A stretch of DNA of 64,000 bases from assembly GCF_001667185.1 (NCBI RefSeq), contig NZ_LZIC01000131.1, positions 28,608-92,607 of the forward strand, written 5' to 3'. The notes below the pieces were generated by a model, which saw nothing but the letters and a program-made list of their open reading frames with translations, ran no database searches and was not told the origin of the DNA. Position 1 is the stretch's first letter, and each line of letters begins with the position of its first letter. Positions 17,425 to 25,921 of this stretch are shown in pieces. The DNA comes from Mycobacterium sp. 852002-50816_SCH5313054-b (GTDB lineage Bacteria > Actinomycetota > Actinomycetes > Mycobacteriales > Mycobacteriaceae). A program made the position numbers and the translations under genes.

Positions 17425-18369
17425 TCAAACGGTGTGGGCGTTGCGGAAGTACTCCACCGTGCGGCGCACGCCCTCGTCGAGCTGAATTTGCGGGCGCCAG
17501 CCCAAAACCTCTGCGGCCAGGCCGATGTCGAGGCACGACCGCTTCAGGTCACCCAGGCGATCCGGATGAAAGTCCGGGTCGTCTGGCCCCCCGACGGCCG
17601 CGGCCACCGCCGAATGCAGTTGGCGGTCCGATGTTTCTATTCCGGTGCCGACGTTGAAGCGCAGCCCAGCGCCCGCGTCGCCGGAGGCCTTCACGAAGGC
17701 GTCCACCACGTCGTCGACGTACACGTAGTCGCGGGTCTTTCCGCCGTCGCCGAACACCTTGGTGGGCTTTCCCGACAGCAGCGCCTGGGCGAAGATCGCC
17801 ACCACGCCCGCCTCGCCGTGCGGGTCCTGGCGGGGGCCGTACACGTTCGCGGGCGCAATGTGCGAGCAGTCCAGGCCGTACAGGTGGCGGAACGTGTTCA
17901 GGTAGATCTCGCCGGCCACCTTGCCCGCGGCGTACGGCGACGCCGGGTCGGTGGGCACTGTCTCGGGGGTCGGGTACACCGGCGGCGTGCCATAGATGGA
18001 TCCCCCCGACGAGGTGTGCACGATCTTGCGCACCCCGGTCAGGCGGGCCGCCTCGGCCAGGCGGACGGTGCCGATGACGTTGACCGACGCGTCGAACTGG
18101 GGGTCGGCCACCGAGTGCCGCACGTCGATCTGGGCCGCGAGGTGGAACACCACCTCCGGGCGGTGCTCGTCCAGGATGGCGTGCAGGTCGGCGGTGACGA
18201 TGTCGGCCTCGACGAAGACGTGGGCCGGGTTGTCGGCCAGGTGCTCGAGGTTGGTCGCGCGGCCGGTCGCGAAATTGTCCAGCCCCACCACCGTGTGACC
18301 GTCGGCCAGCAGGCGGTCGACTAGCGTCGACCCGATGAATCCGGCTCCCCCGGTGACCAGTGCGCGCAC
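17425..18369 (-). CDS. galE1: UDP-glucose 4-epimerase
   Basis: 314 aa from GTG 18369 (VRALVTGGAGFIGSTL). An SDR-extended epimerase that interconverts UDP-glucose and UDP-galactose, the precursor of mycobacterial galactan. NAD-binding GGAGFIG at the start, the catalytic Ser in HTSSGGSIYG and YxxxK in SPYAAGK near 145 are present. GTG was chosen because it aligns with the tuberculosis start; further upstream the frame is open but unlike the family. Divergent from the GT-C-like gene with only 25 bp between starts, so their promoters must overlap each other's coding sequence. Confidence 0.95.
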   Translation of the reverse strand: MRALVTGGAGFIGSTLVDRLLADGHTVVGLDNFATGRATNLEHLADNPAHVFVEADIVTADLHAILDEHRPEVVFHLAAQIDVRHSVADPQFDASVNVIGTVRLAEAARLTGVRKIVHTSSGGSIYGTPPVYPTPETVPTDPASPYAAGKVAGEIYLNTFRHLYGLDCSHIAPANVYGPRQDPHGEAGVVAIFAQALLSGKPTKVFGDGGKTRDYVYVDDVVDAFVKASGDAGAGLRFNVGTGIETSDRQLHSAVAAAVGGPDDPDFHPDRLGDLKRSCLDIGLAAEVLGWRPQIQLDEGVRRTVEYFRNAHTV

Positions 18370-18394
18370 CGGCCCACCATACAAGCGGGGGGTC

Positions 18395-20152
18395 ATGGCG
18401 GCAGCCGCCGCACTCATCGTCGCGCAGCTGGGGGTCCGCGCGGTGCTGGCCTGCCGGGGCTACTTCTACTGGGACGACCTGATTCTCATCGGGAAGGCCG
18501 GCACCGAGGGCCTGCTGTCTCCGTCGTACCTGTTCGACGACCACGACGCCCACGTGATGCCGGCCGCGTTCCTGGTCGCCGGCGCCATCACCCGGCTGGC
18601 CCCGCTGGAGTGGACGCTGCCGGCGATCAGCCTGGTGGTGTTGCAGCTGGTGGCCTCGCTGGCCCTGCTGCGCGCGCTGCACGTCGTCCTCGGCTGGCGC
18701 TGGGCGCTGCTGATCCCGTTGACGTTCGCGCTGTTCACGCCGCTGGGCGTGCCGGGTTTCGCGTGGTGGTCCGCGGCGCTGAATGGGCTGCCCATGCTGG
18801 CGGCGCTGGCGTGGGTGACCGCCGACGCGATCCTGCTGGTCCGCACCGGGAACCAGCGCTACGCCCTGACCGGCGCGCTGGTGTATGTCGGCGGCCTGCT
18901 GTTCTTCGAGAAGGCCGGGGTGATTCCGTTCGTCGCGTTCGCGGTGGCCGCCCTGCTGTGCCACGTGTCCGGTGACGGGTCGGCGCTGGCGACGGTGTGG
19001 CGGGGCGGCCAGCGGTTGTGGATCGCGGCGCTGGCGTTGACGGTCGCGTGGGTCGCGCTGTACCTGGCCGTGGTCAATCAGAAGCGGTGGAGTTCCGACC
19101 TGGCGATGACGGGGGATCTGCTGTGGCGATCGGTCACCCACGGCATCGTGCCGGGGCTGGCCGGCGGGCCGTGGCACTGGGACCGGTGGGCCCCGGCCTC
19201 GCCATGGGCCACGCCCCCGCCGTCGGTGATGGCGCTCGGCTGGCTGGTGCTGATCGCGGCGGTTGGCCTGTCGCTGTGGCGCAAGCGCGGCATCGGGCCG
19301 GTGTGGCTGACCGCGGCCGGTTACGCCGTCGCGTGTCAGGTGCCGATCTATCTGATGCGGTCGTCGAAGCAGACGGCGCTGGAGCTGGCGCAGACGCTGC
19401 GCTATCTGCCGGATCTCGTCGTCGTGCTGGCCTTGCTCGCGGCCGTCGCATTGTGCGCTCCCAACCGGCCGGCCACGGCGCGTTGGCTGGACGCGTCCCC
19501 GAAACGGGCCGCGGCGACGGTGGGTTTGGCGGTGGCGTTCGTGGCGAGCAGCCTGTACTCGACGGCGACGTTCCTGACCAGCTGGCGGGACAACCCCACA
19601 CAGACGTACCTGCAAAACGCCCGGGCCGGTCTGGCCGCCGCCCGCGCTGCCTCGGACGCACCGCTGCTGGATCAGGAGGTCGACCCGCTGATCCTGCAGC
19701 GGGTGGCCGCACCGCAGAACCTGGCCAGCCACATGTTCGCGCTGCTGCGGGACAGACCCGAATTCGACTCCGCAACATCACAATTGCGAATGATCGACAG
19801 CTCGGGCCGGCTGATCAACGCGCGCGTGACCTGGATCCGCACCATCGTGCCAGGGCCCATGCCGCAGTGCGGCTATTTCGCCCAGCCGGACAGGCCGGCG
19901 CGGCTGGTTCTCGACGGCCCGCTGCTGCCCGCCGATTGGACCGTCGAGCTCAATTACCTTGCCAACAGCGACGGTTCGATGACGCTGGCGCTGTCCGAGG
20001 GTCCCGACGTGAAGGTTCTGGTCCATCCGGGCCTGAACCGGGTCTTCGTGCGGCTGCCCGGCGCCGGGGATGCGCTCAACGTCCGGGCCAACACGACCGC
20101 GCTGGCGTTGTGCCTCGCGGCGGGACCGGTCGGATTCGTCGCGCCGGCCTAG
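18395..20152 (+). CDS. Large membrane protein, GT-C glycosyltransferase-like (Rv3635 type)
   Basis: 585 aa from ATG 18395. About ten membrane helices up to residue 400 followed by a roughly 180-residue extracytoplasmic domain. The first external loop carries RGYFYWDDLILIG: an aromatic-rich loop with paired Asp right after the first helix, the place where GT-C enzymes (PMT/ArnT/Emb types) keep their catalytic DD/DE. I therefore suggest a polyprenyl-phosphate-sugar-dependent glycosyltransferase; this is inference. Its equivalent in tuberculosis is uncharacterised. The frame is also open from 18335, overlapping galE1. Its 3' end overlaps the next gene by 4 bp. Confidence 0.82.
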   Translation: MAAAAALIVAQLGVRAVLACRGYFYWDDLILIGKAGTEGLLSPSYLFDDHDAHVMPAAFLVAGAITRLAPLEWTLPAISLVVLQLVASLALLRALHVVLGWRWALLIPLTFALFTPLGVPGFAWWSAALNGLPMLAALAWVTADAILLVRTGNQRYALTGALVYVGGLLFFEKAGVIPFVAFAVAALLCHVSGDGSALATVWRGGQRLWIAALALTVAWVALYLAVVNQKRWSSDLAMTGDLLWRSVTHGIVPGLAGGPWHWDRWAPASPWATPPPSVMALGWLVLIAAVGLSLWRKRGIGPVWLTAAGYAVACQVPIYLMRSSKQTALELAQTLRYLPDLVVVLALLAAVALCAPNRPATARWLDASPKRAAATVGLAVAFVASSLYSTATFLTSWRDNPTQTYLQNARAGLAAARAASDAPLLDQEVDPLILQRVAAPQNLASHMFALLRDRPEFDSATSQLRMIDSSGRLINARVTWIRTIVPGPMPQCGYFAQPDRPARLVLDGPLLPADWTVELNYLANSDGSMTLALSEGPDVKVLVHPGLNRVFVRLPGAGDALNVRANTTALALCLAAGPVGFVAPA

Positions 20153-20949
20153 CGCGCATCCCGGCTGAGGTCGGCCAGGGCCTGGGCGCGCGCGGTAACG
20201 GCGATCACGGAGGCGACGGCGCCGTCGGCGACGCGGGCGATCCCGGCGGCGTGCAGCGCTGCGGGCTTTCCGGCAAGTTGTTCGGAGCCGGCGCCCAATC
20301 CACCCCGGTAGGAGCCGTGGATCGTGACGTGGAACGGAACATCATCGCCAGCGGAAAAGAGGTCGTTGATCACCACACGGTCGGGATCGAGCACCGCTTC
20401 GTAAGCGGCGCCGGTGCGTTCGTCGTCGATCTCATGCAGCGGGGCGTCGGCAAGGTCCCCTTTTTCCAGCCACCCGCGCACGGTTGCTTCGGCCTCGGGG
20501 TCGGCCGGCACCGCCTCGGTCGTCGTCCATGGATCGACGTGCGGCGGGATCAGCGGATGCGTTCGGCCGCTGCCGATTTGGGCCCGCATCGCGAAATAGT
20601 CCTGCTCGACGTAGTTTTCGGTCAGGCGGTTGCCGTTCCATTTGTAGAGACCGACGCCGCGCCAGCAGGTGAGCGCCCGCGATCCTCCCGCCGGCATGGC
20701 CGCATGTTCGCTGAAGTGCATGCACAGCCGGTCGCCGTTGAGCACGAACTCGTGCACGACGATGCCCAGACCCTGAGCGGCGTCGAAGATCTGCCGAACG
20801 GCCTCCGCGTACGTGGTGGACCGGACGAGCGTCAGGCCGTTGATGTGCACGACGTAATCGGGCTCCATGATCTCGGGGCAGACCGATTGGTCGTGCGAAT
20901 TGGTGTAGTCGATGCAGTACCTGCGCATCAGCGCGACGAAAGGATGCAT
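20149..20949 (-). CDS. Tandem NTF2/SnoaL-like protein
   Basis: 266 aa from ATG 20949 (MHPFVALMRRYCIDYTN). Residues 1-130 look like an NTF2-fold domain (MEPDYVVHINGL, HEFVLNGDRLCMHFSEH, CWRGVGLYKWNGNRLTENY); residues 150-260 look like a second (AYEAVLDPDRVVINDLF, FHVTIHGSYRGG). NTF2 folds occur in SnoaL cyclases, ketosteroid isomerases and in the beta subunits of Rieske ring-hydroxylating dioxygenases. The gene starts 1 bp after the stop of the Rieske alpha subunit, so it may act as its partner. Not found at this place in H37Rv. Substrate unknown. Confidence 0.75.
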   Translation of the reverse strand: MHPFVALMRRYCIDYTNSHDQSVCPEIMEPDYVVHINGLTLVRSTTYAEAVRQIFDAAQGLGIVVHEFVLNGDRLCMHFSEHAAMPAGGSRALTCWRGVGLYKWNGNRLTENYVEQDYFAMRAQIGSGRTHPLIPPHVDPWTTTEAVPADPEAEATVRGWLEKGDLADAPLHEIDDERTGAAYEAVLDPDRVVINDLFSAGDDVPFHVTIHGSYRGGLGAGSEQLAGKPAALHAAGIARVADGAVASVIAVTARAQALADLSRDAR

Positions 20950-20950
20950 G

Positions 20951-22171
20951 TCATTTCGCAGCGTTCGGGCCGAGAAGCTCTGGCACACGCAGGGATTCGG
21001 GGACGTTCTCGGCGCCTATGGCACGGTCGATCGCTTCGTGCAGGTAATAGATTCGCCGCTCGTGGTAGCCGAGCCGCAGCGACTCGAGGGCTCCCGCGTC
21101 GAGCGACCGCTGTACGCCGGGCAGGACGTTGAGATCTTCGAAGAGCACCTGGGACAAGACCGCGATGACGGCGTCGTGGGTCTCCCGGTTCGCGTCGGTG
21201 GCCAGCGACGAACACCAGTGGACGCAATACGTCGACGTGGCCGGGCCGGTCGGCCAATTCGTGATCAAGAAGACGAACCCCGTGCCGTTGAACACGATGC
21301 TCAGGTTCGGGAAGACGTGGTAGGAGAACGTGCCCCGGAATGGCAGATCACCGAGACCCGGAAACACGCACGGGAACGATGACAGCGACTCGCCGTCGAT
21401 GCCGTCGCGATACGAGACGAGCATCCGGGAATGCCCGTTGCGCAACAGCTGTATGCCGGTCGCGGATTGCTGAAGCGCGCGGGCGGCCGAGGCGCGGTGC
21501 ACGTAGTTGACGTGGTAGGTCTCGAGGTTGGCGTCGACCGGCAGCTTCCAGTTGACCGGGACGTCGCGCACCGTGCGGTTCACCAGGTGTAGTCGCCCGT
21601 CGAGCTCGGCGAAGTCGCTCAGATCCTCACCGACGGCGCCGAGAAACTCCGACAACGGCTGCGCGTCGGGGTCGAGGTTGACGAACACGAGGGGACCCCA
21701 CGACTCGCAGCGCACCTCGGCCAGGCCGTGGCACTCGGGGTCCAGGCCGGAGAAGTTGGACCCCTCGGGGTAGCCCACCAGTTTTCCCTCGAGCGAGTAC
21801 GTCCAGGCATGAAAAGGACACGTGAGCCGGCGGCCGGCGTTGCCCTGCGGCTCTTCGAGGAGCGCGGCCCCCCGATGCCGGCAGGTGTTGTAGAAGGCGC
21901 GAATGACGTTGTCCCGACCTCGGATCAGCATGACCGGCTTGTCGAGCTGCTCCAGCAAGACATAGTCGCCCGGGCTCCGGAGTTGATCGGCGTGCGCGAC
22001 GAACAGCCACGAGCGCGAAAAGACCGCGGCGGCTTCGAGTTTTGCGAAGTCTGCTTCGAAATAGCGTCCGGCGGGCACGGGTGGGAGCACGGGGAAGTCC
22101 GGCGGATACGCCCGCCGATCCGCCTCGTCTTGCGCGTGCCGCTTGATCCCGTCCATCAGCTGGGAGCTCAT
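20951..22171 (-). CDS. Rieske non-haem iron oxygenase, alpha subunit
   Basis: 406 aa from ATG 22171 (MSSQLMDGIKRH). The Rieske [2Fe-2S] ligands are C97-R-H99 and C118-PF-H121 (CRHRG, CPFHAWTY). The catalytic mononuclear iron site is H220, H225 (ETYHVNYVH) and D346 (FEDLNVL). The family uses O2 and electrons from a ferredoxin/reductase to hydroxylate aromatics, sterols or quaternary amines. No ferredoxin or reductase gene lies nearby, so electrons must come from elsewhere. Likely controlled by the divergent TetR gene; another in-frame ATG at 22204 lies inside the palindromic operator. Absent at this place in H37Rv. Confidence 0.93.
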   Translation of the reverse strand: MSSQLMDGIKRHAQDEADRRAYPPDFPVLPPVPAGRYFEADFAKLEAAAVFSRSWLFVAHADQLRSPGDYVLLEQLDKPVMLIRGRDNVIRAFYNTCRHRGAALLEEPQGNAGRRLTCPFHAWTYSLEGKLVGYPEGSNFSGLDPECHGLAEVRCESWGPLVFVNLDPDAQPLSEFLGAVGEDLSDFAELDGRLHLVNRTVRDVPVNWKLPVDANLETYHVNYVHRASAARALQQSATGIQLLRNGHSRMLVSYRDGIDGESLSSFPCVFPGLGDLPFRGTFSYHVFPNLSIVFNGTGFVFLITNWPTGPATSTYCVHWCSSLATDANRETHDAVIAVLSQVLFEDLNVLPGVQRSLDAGALESLRLGYHERRIYYLHEAIDRAIGAENVPESLRVPELLGPNAAK

Positions 22172-22188
22172 CGCCACCACCCGAGTAT

Positions 22189-22208
22189 ATGAATGATCGC
22201 TCATTTAT
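22189..22208. promoter_or_regulatory. Palindromic operator for the divergent TetR regulator
   Basis: AATGATCGCTCATT (22192-22205) has perfect 5-bp arms AATGA/TCATT around TCGC, extended outward by two more matching pairs with one mismatch (20 bp in all). It is centred between the Rieske and TetR start codons. Size, symmetry and place fit a TetR-dimer site repressing both genes. Confidence 0.6.
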
Positions 22209-22236
22209 CAAGACATCAGGTCTTCTTCGCGCAAGA

Positions 22237-22851
22237 ATGGCGAGCATGCCGAGCAAGCAGGAGGCGCCCGCGCGCCGGCCGCGGGGCCGGCCGCCGAACT
22301 CGGACGGTCAGCTCACCGCCCAGCGACTCCTTGACGCCGCGGCGGCGGTCTGCGTCGAGAGGGGCGTCGAAGGCAGCACGTTGCCGCGGATCGCGGAGCG
22401 CGCGGGCCTATCGCCGACCGCCGTGTACAACCACTTTCACAGCCGGGAGGAGTTGCTGTACGCGGCGGCGGTGCGTGCCCTCGACCAGATCACCGCGGCC
22501 GCGCTGCGGGCCGGACGCGGCGCCGGGACCCTGCAAGCCATCGCGATGGCCTACCTGCGGCCGGAGATGACACAACACCGACGCCTGATCGCCGAATTGC
22601 ACCTGGCCAGCCGGCGCGACGAGCGATTGGCGGCGTTGATCGCGCAGTGGCACCAGGAGTACGCCGACCGGTTCGTGGGAGCCCTGGCGGGGAGCGATGC
22701 CAACCCGAAAGCCACGACGAAAGTCGTGTTCCTGCTATTGCTCGGGCTTTGTCACTTCGACGACCTGTCGGCGCTCAGGGCGTCGCGCGCCGCGGTGGCC
22801 GAGCGGGTCGAGCGCCTCATCGAGGTGCTGTTACCGGGACGAGCCACCTAG
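22237..22851 (+). CDS. TetR family transcriptional regulator
   Basis: 204 aa from ATG 22237 (MASMPSKQEAP). A basic N-terminal arm (RRPRGRPP) precedes the TetR HTH: RLLDAAAAVCVERG, LPRIAERAGLSPTAVYNHF. The C-terminal helices form a ligand-binding domain with no obvious relatives that I can name. Starts at 22189 and 22246 are also in frame; 22189 sits in the operator, so I rejected it. Divergent from the Rieske operon, which it probably represses until a substrate-like ligand binds. Its stop codon lies inside the acceptor-stem sequence of the opposite-strand tRNA-Thr gene. Confidence 0.9.
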   Translation: MASMPSKQEAPARRPRGRPPNSDGQLTAQRLLDAAAAVCVERGVEGSTLPRIAERAGLSPTAVYNHFHSREELLYAAAVRALDQITAAALRAGRGAGTLQAIAMAYLRPEMTQHRRLIAELHLASRRDERLAALIAQWHQEYADRFVGALAGSDANPKATTKVVFLLLLGLCHFDDLSALRASRAAVAERVERLIEVLLPGRAT

Positions 22852-22914
22852 GAGAATCGAACTCCTGACCTGCTCATTACGAGTGAGCCGCTCTACCGAC
22901 TGAGCTAAGGTGGC
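22842..22914 (-). tRNA. tRNA-Thr (anticodon CGT)
   Basis: A full 73-nt cloverleaf: acceptor GCCACCT/AGGTGGC, D stem GCTC/GAGC, anticodon stem GCTCA/TGAGC with loop CTCGTAA (anticodon CGT, reads ACG), variable loop AGGTC, T stem AGGAG/CTCCT with loop TTCGATT, discriminator U. CCA is not encoded. Its 3' end (22842-22851) overlaps the last codons of the plus-strand TetR gene. Confidence 0.96.
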
Positions 22915-22956
22915 GTGCCCTGTCGGGCGGCACGAGTCTACGGCAGGCGGGCCGAG

Positions 22957-24162
22957 TCACCCAAGTTGCTGGCCGATGGTCGCGACCATCGCGTCGACGG
23001 CGAACTTGGGTTTGACGTTGACCGCCAGCGCCTCGCGGCACTGAAGCACCGCCTCGATGCAGCGCAGCAGCCGCTCGGGTGAGGCATGGTCCGCCAGCGC
23101 GGCCACCCGATCGGCCATGTCGGGATGATTCGCCTGGACGCCACCGGCGTGCGCCGACACCACCAGCGCGTCCCGGAAGTAGGTCGCCAAGTCGATCAGC
23201 GCGCGGTCCAGCGCGTCGCGCGACGCCCGCGTTTGGCGCGACTTCTGCCGTCGCTCGAGATCCTTCATCGCACCGGTGGCCCCCCGCAGCGCGCCCGCGG
23301 TGCCCTTGCCCGTCCCCCCGGCGCCCAGCGCCGTCCGCAGCTCTTCGGTTTCGGCCTCGGCGCGGTCCGCGGTCAGCACCACGGCCTCGGCCTCGGCGGC
23401 GGCCACCAGCTCCTCGGCGGCTGCGTAGGCGCGGGACGGGGTCGCCGCGTCGCGCACCAGCCCCAGCGCCCGCTCCCGTCGCTGCCGGGCCTCGGGGTCG
23501 GTGGCCAGCCGGCGCGCCCGCCCAACGTGTCCGCCGCTGACCGACGCCGCCCAGTTGGCCGTGTCGACGTCTAGGCCGTCGCCGCCGGCGAGGACTTGCG
23601 CGATCGCCTCGGTCGGCGGGGTGACCAGCGCGACGTGCCGGCAGCGGGACCGCAGCGTGACCGCGATGTCCTCGGGGTCCACCGACGGCGCGCACAGCAG
23701 GAAAACCGTCGACGGCGGCGGTTCCTCGACGACCTTCAGCAGCGCGTTCGCCGCGCCCTCGGTCAACCGGTCGGCGTCCTCGATCACCACGATCTGCCGG
23801 TGCCCGGTGGTGGGGCGGCGCGACGCGATCTGCACGATGCCGCGCATCTCGTCCACGCCGATCGACAGGCCCTCCGGAATCACCCGGCGCACGTCGGCGT
23901 GGGTGCCGGCCATGGTCGTCGTGCACGCCCGGCAGCTCCCGCACCCGGGCTCCCCGTCGGAAGTGCATTGCAACGCGGCCGCGAAGCACAGCGCCGCAAC
24001 CGAGCGGCCGGAGCCGGGCGGCCCGGTGATAAGCCACGCGTGTGTCATAGTCCCGTCGCCCGCATCGCTGTGAGCCGGATCACCGCGGGCGGCACGGGCG
24101 GCGGCGAGCAGCCCGGCCACCACGGCCTCCTGGCCTACCAGCCGCGTAAACACTCCGGACAT
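22957..24162 (-). CDS. holB: DNA polymerase III subunit delta'
   Basis: 401 aa from ATG 24162 (MSGVFTRLVGQEAVV). A clamp-loader AAA+ subunit. The P-loop is GPPGSGRSVAAL, with Arg where most AAA+ proteins have the catalytic Lys-Thr/Ser, a known feature of non-hydrolysing delta'. A zinc module CTSDGEPGCGSCRAC near residue 75 gives the four Cys, and the sensor/walker-B-like VVIEDADRLTEGAANALLK follows. Length equals the tuberculosis Rv3644c protein, which fixes the start. It lies downstream of the tRNA-Thr region on the same strand as that tRNA. Confidence 0.94.
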   Translation of the reverse strand: MSGVFTRLVGQEAVVAGLLAAARAARGDPAHSDAGDGTMTHAWLITGPPGSGRSVAALCFAAALQCTSDGEPGCGSCRACTTTMAGTHADVRRVIPEGLSIGVDEMRGIVQIASRRPTTGHRQIVVIEDADRLTEGAANALLKVVEEPPPSTVFLLCAPSVDPEDIAVTLRSRCRHVALVTPPTEAIAQVLAGGDGLDVDTANWAASVSGGHVGRARRLATDPEARQRRERALGLVRDAATPSRAYAAAEELVAAAEAEAVVLTADRAEAETEELRTALGAGGTGKGTAGALRGATGAMKDLERRQKSRQTRASRDALDRALIDLATYFRDALVVSAHAGGVQANHPDMADRVAALADHASPERLLRCIEAVLQCREALAVNVKPKFAVDAMVATIGQQLG

Positions 24163-24304
24163 CACCGGCAACAGTAGTGACACCGGCAGACAGATACCGA
24201 TCGGCCACCGTATCGCGACAATTCCGTTACCTGACGCCCGTTTCGGCAGGTGTTGGCGGCTTGCCGGGATACTTATTGTTTTCCGAGAAGTCCGCCCTGC
24301 CCGA

Positions 24305-24310
24305 TACGGT
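24305..24310 (+). promoter_or_regulatory. Candidate -10 element for leaderless adenylate cyclase mRNA
   Basis: TACGGT ends 6 nt before GTG 24317, placing the predicted transcription start on the G of the start codon. The -35 region (TTCCGA at 24281) is weak. Confidence 0.35.
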
Positions 24311-24316
24311 GGATTG

Positions 24317-25921
24317 GTGGCAACCGAGGCAGCACTGACCGGGCGAATCAGCGCGTTCGTCCGGTGGGTCGTGCGCACCCCGTGGCCGCTGTTCGCACTG
24401 AGCATGCTGCAAGCCGACATCATCGGCGGACTTTTCGTGCTGGGCTTCCTGCGCTACGGCCTGCCGCCCCAGGACCGCATCCAGTTGCAGGACCTGCCGC
24501 CGGTCAACCTGGCCGTCTTCGTCAGCGTCGTGATCAGCCTGTTCCTGGCCGGGATCGTGTTCAACCTCAGGCTGATGTTGCCGGTGTTCCGCTGGCAGCG
24601 TCGCGACAATCTGCTGGCCGACGCGGACCCGGCCGACACCGAGCTGGCCCGCAGCCGCGCGCTGCGGATGCCGTTCTACCGGACGCTCACCAGCGGGGTG
24701 GCGTGGTGCATCGGCGGTGTGGTGTTCATCGTCGCCAGCTGGTCGGTGGCCAGGTACACCGCGCCCGTCGTGGCGGTCGCCACCGCGCTCGGCGCCGCCG
24801 CGACGGCGATCATCGGTTACCTGCAGTCCGAGCGGGTGCTGCGCCCGGTGGCGGTCGCGGCCCTGCGCAGCGGCGTGCCGGAGAACGTCAAGGCGCCCGG
24901 CGTCATCCTGCGCCAGATGCTGAGCTGGATGCTGTCCACCGCCGTGCCGCTGCTGGCGATCGTGCTGGCCGTGGTGGCCGACAAGGCCTCCCTGCTGCAC
25001 GCCACGCCGGAGAAGCTGTTCAACCCCATCCTGCTGTTGGCGCTGGCGGCGCTGGGCGTCGGGTTGGTGAGCACGCTGCTGGTGGCGATGTCCATCGCCG
25101 ACCCGCTGCGGCAGCTGCGCTGGGCGCTCTCGGAGGTGCAGCGCGGAAACTACAACGCGCACATGCAGATCTACGACGCCAGCGAACTGGGCCTGCTGCA
25201 GGCGGGCTTCAACGACATGGTTCGCGACCTGTCCGAGCGGCAGCGGCTGCGCGACCTGTTCGGCCGCTACGTCGGCGAGGACGTGGCCCGCCGCGCCCTG
25301 GAGCGCGGCACCGAGCTGGGCGGGCAGGAGCGCGACGTCGCTGTTCTGTTCGTGGACCTGGTCGGCTCCACCCAGCTGGCCGCGACGCGGCCGCCCGCCG
25401 AGGTGGTCCACCTGCTCAACGAATTCTTCCGCGTCGTGGTCGACACCGTCGGCAAGCACGGCGGGTTCGTCAACAAGTTCCAGGGCGACGCCGCGTTGGC
25501 CATCTTCGGCGCGCCGATCGAGCACCCCGACGCTTCGGGCGGCGCGCTGGCGGCCGCCCGCGAGCTGCACGACGAAATCCTTCCCGTGATCGGCTCGGCG
25601 GAGTTCGGCATCGGGGTGTCGGCCGGCCGCGCCATCGCCGGCCACATCGGCGCGCAGGCCCGCTTCGAGTACACGGTCATCGGCGACCCGGTCAACGAGG
25701 CCGCCCGGCTCACCGAACTGGCCAAGCTCGAGGCCGGGCACGTGCTCGGCTCAGCGATCGCGGTCAGCGGCGCGCTGGACGCCGAGGCGCTGTGCTGGGA
25801 CGTCGGCGAGGTGGTTTATCTGCGCGGGCGCGCGGCACCGACTCAGCTGGCCCGACCGGTGAAACTGGCCACCCCCGAAGGGGTTGCCGGCGAACAGGTT
25901 TCGAGCGAGGTCAGCGGCTAA
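24317..25921 (+). CDS. Membrane class III adenylate cyclase with HAMP domain (Rv3645 type)
   Basis: 534 aa from GTG 24317. Six membrane helices (about residues 20-250), a HAMP linker (IADPLRQLRWALSEVQRGNY, about 255-305) and a class III cyclase domain (about 335-510). Catalytic features: metal Asp in VLFVDLVGST, substrate Lys in FVNKFQGDAALAIFG with the second metal Asp, and IGDPVNEAARL with the transition-state Asn-x3-Arg. It makes cAMP from ATP, probably in response to a membrane signal; fatty-acid sensing has been reported for the tuberculosis orthologue. crp lies about 30 kb away. Its 3' end overlaps topA by 4 bp. Confidence 0.93.
   Translation: MATEAALTGRISAFVRWVVRTPWPLFALSMLQADIIGGLFVLGFLRYGLPPQDRIQLQDLPPVNLAVFVSVVISLFLAGIVFNLRLMLPVFRWQRRDNLLADADPADTELARSRALRMPFYRTLTSGVAWCIGGVVFIVASWSVARYTAPVVAVATALGAAATAIIGYLQSERVLRPVAVAALRSGVPENVKAPGVILRQMLSWMLSTAVPLLAIVLAVVADKASLLHATPEKLFNPILLLALAALGVGLVSTLLVAMSIADPLRQLRWALSEVQRGNYNAHMQIYDASELGLLQAGFNDMVRDLSERQRLRDLFGRYVGEDVARRALERGTELGGQERDVAVLFVDLVGSTQLAATRPPAEVVHLLNEFFRVVVDTVGKHGGFVNKFQGDAALAIFGAPIEHPDASGGALAAARELHDEILPVIGSAEFGIGVSAGRAIAGHIGAQARFEYTVIGDPVNEAARLTELAKLEAGHVLGSAIAVSGALDAEALCWDVGEVVYLRGRAAPTQLARPVKLATPEGVAGEQVSSEVSG

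Noticed and set aside
20951..22171. Choline monooxygenase or KshA identity for the Rieske protein
   Set aside because: Motifs define the superfamily only; I see no residues that justify naming a substrate.
24314..24316. TTG as start of the adenylate cyclase
   Set aside because: The following GTG fits the -10 spacing for leaderless initiation; one codon difference has no functional weight.
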